DNA from: Gammaproteobacteria bacterium
GTDB taxonomy: Bacteria; Pseudomonadota; Gammaproteobacteria; Granulosicoccales; Granulosicoccaceae
Length of the DNA: 6,666 bases
NCBI GenBank assembly: GCA_020444765.1
Contig: JAGRHW010000198.1
Span: 1-6,666, forward strand
Direction of reading: 5' to 3'
Part shown: positions 6,266 through 6,666 of the stretch, piece by piece
Numbering within the stretch: position 1 is the first letter of the stretch
How the letters are laid out: every line of letters starts with the position of its first letter
Notes under the pieces: model-generated
Databases searched by the model: none
Seen by the model: the letters and a program-made list of their open reading frames with translations, nothing else
Told to the model about the DNA's origin: nothing
Made by a program: the position numbers and the translations under genes

Positions 6266-6312
6266 TATTTGCTAACCTATTGAAATCTATGTGCTTAAGT
6301 TTCGCAGGCACT

Positions 6313-6318
6313 ACTATA
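6313..6318 (-). promoter_or_regulatory. candidate -10 box for the DUF5658-like gene
   Basis: TATAGT on the minus strand (5/6 to the -10 consensus) lies about 48 bp upstream of the start codon. At the usual spacing the -35 region falls at about 6336-6341, inside the 12-bp palindrome at 6333-6344, and is itself a poor match. The overlapping TATAAT on the plus strand (6315-6320) is perfect, but there is no suitable -35 box or downstream gene for it. Confidence 0.3.
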
Positions 6319-6332
6319 ATCACGGCCGCTGA

Positions 6333-6344
6333 AAAATGCATTTT
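6333..6344. repeat. 12-bp perfect palindrome, possible operator
   Basis: AAAATGCATTTT reads identically on both strands and covers the expected -35 position of the promoter candidate for the gene at 5765-6265. A repressor site there would block transcription. AT-rich palindromes of this size also arise by chance, and no regulator is identified. Confidence 0.3.
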
Positions 6345-6536
6345 GTTTCGTCCGGAAATGTGAGGCAAACGTTAATCCTTGGTCTGCCGCATTTTCCGCG
6401 CTTCTGTAATAGTAACCTCAAATCATGGTGTTCCGGAACGAATCTGTTCCAATCAACTGATAAGGGTGTTGAACCGGCCAGACCACGGGCGAAGGGCTGC
6501 AAGTTGAGGTGAGTGAGGGCGAGTCGTCGGAAAGCT

Positions 6537-6558
6537 GGCCCAAGATGCTGGTTGGGCC
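6537..6558. repeat. hairpin, 7-bp stem
   Basis: GGCCCAA (6537-6543) and TTGGGCC (6552-6558) are perfectly complementary around an 8-nt loop. It lies about 55 bp beyond the stop codon of the right-edge minus-strand gene. No T-tract follows on either strand. Confidence 0.4.
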
Positions 6559-6567
6559 GGGGATTGA

Positions 6568-6592
6568 GGCGACGGATATATAATCCGCCGCC
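6568..6592 (-). terminator. possible terminator-like hairpin after the right-edge gene
   Basis: GGCGACGGAT (6568-6577) pairs with ATCCGCCGCC (6583-6592) at nine of ten positions around a 5-nt loop. It starts 20 bp after the stop of the gene entering from the right. It lacks a T-tract, so it may act as a 3'-end stabiliser or a weak terminator, or be unrelated to termination. Confidence 0.35.
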
Positions 6593-6612
6593 GAGTCAGG
6601 GCTGGCCGCTTA

Positions 6613-6666
6613 TCAGGGCAGCGGTTTGAGTTTCCAGATGTCGTCGTTGTAGTTTTGCATGGTACG
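6613..6666 (-). CDS. C-terminal tail of an unidentified gene entering from the right edge
   Basis: An open frame on the minus strand enters at 6666 and ends at TGA (6615-6613), giving 17 codons that end W-K-L-K-P-L-P. The fragment is too short to identify. It is supported only by the open frame, ordinary-looking residue composition and a following hairpin about 20 bp downstream. An in-frame ATG at 6660 exists but would give only 15 residues, so a longer gene beginning outside the window is more likely. Confidence 0.35.
   Translation of the reverse strand, partial: RTMQNYNDDIWKLKPLP

Larger units (their letters stand above)
6266..6612. other. 347-bp intergenic region without a convincing gene
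   Basis: This holds the upstream region of the DUF5658-like gene on the left and the 3' flank of the right-edge gene on the right. Besides the palindrome at 6333-6344 there is a 10-bp palindrome GTTCCGGAAC at 6430-6439 with a further GTTCC at 6446-6450, and two hairpins at 6537-6558 and 6568-6592. A 24-codon plus-strand frame from GTG 6509 to TAA 6583 has no recognisable product or ribosome site. Confidence 0.45.

Noticed and set aside
6446..6450. LexA-like box formed by GGAAC and GTTCC
   Set aside because: The spacing is six bases rather than the four of the Gram-positive-type box, and no CTG-N10-CAG site is present.
6509..6583. 24-codon plus-strand frame from GTG
   Set aside because: It has no ribosome site or known motif, and the stems at 6537-6558 and 6568-6592 explain part of its sequence bias.
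1..6666. tRNA, rRNA, CRISPR array, insertion sequence or phage gene
   Set aside because: No T-arm signature, regular direct repeats, transposase motifs or terminal inverted repeats were found on either strand.

Overview
The window looks like a stretch of chromosome from a Gram-negative, probably gammaproteobacterial, free-living bacterium. Three things point that way: a lipobox-bearing S41 peptidase, a composite GAF-GGDEF-EAL c-di-GMP protein, and close-to-consensus Shine-Dalgarno sites with roughly balanced GC content. Genus and species cannot be read from it. No insertion sequence, phage gene, CRISPR array, rRNA or tRNA was seen, and no gene stands out as recently acquired.

Layout from left to right. 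(1) Positions 1-1208, minus strand: the N-terminal 402 codons of a secreted S41-family (tail-specific-protease-like) serine peptidase lipoprotein, cut by the left edge. (2) Positions 1209-1502: a divergent intergenic region with inverted repeats and a candidate promoter for the peptidase. (3) Positions 1503-3701, plus strand: a 732-residue soluble c-di-GMP protein with an unrecognised N-terminal region, a GAF-like segment, a GGDEF domain that has lost most catalytic residues but keeps the RxxD inhibitory site, and an EAL phosphodiesterase domain that is nearly complete. (4) Positions 3698-3970, minus strand: a 90-residue membrane protein of the GlsB/YeaQ/YmgE (transglycosylase-associated) type, whose stop codon overlaps the stop of the c-di-GMP gene. 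(5) Positions 3971-4428: a long non-coding stretch with one strong hairpin. (6) Positions 4429-5568, plus strand: a GNAT acyltransferase of the BioF2-like/CelD type, starting at GTG behind a perfect AGGAGG. (7) Positions 5765-6265, minus strand: a small three-helix membrane protein with a basic N-terminus, resembling DUF5658, with an intrinsic terminator built over its stop codon. (8) Positions 6266-6612: non-coding, with palindromes and hairpins. (9) Positions 6613-6666, minus strand: the last 17 codons of an unidentified gene entering from the right edge.

The genes do not form one operon: strands alternate and each appears to be its own transcription unit. A loose shared theme is the cell envelope and surface lifestyle (exported protease, c-di-GMP turnover, small membrane proteins, CelD-like acyltransferase), but this is inference from family membership and not shown by the arrangement. 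The most interesting item is the c-di-GMP protein, in which a dead cyclase domain with a preserved c-di-GMP-binding I-site is fused to a phosphodiesterase domain. That suggests an allosterically regulated phosphodiesterase or a c-di-GMP sensor. I found no convincing evidence of a wholly new multi-gene system.
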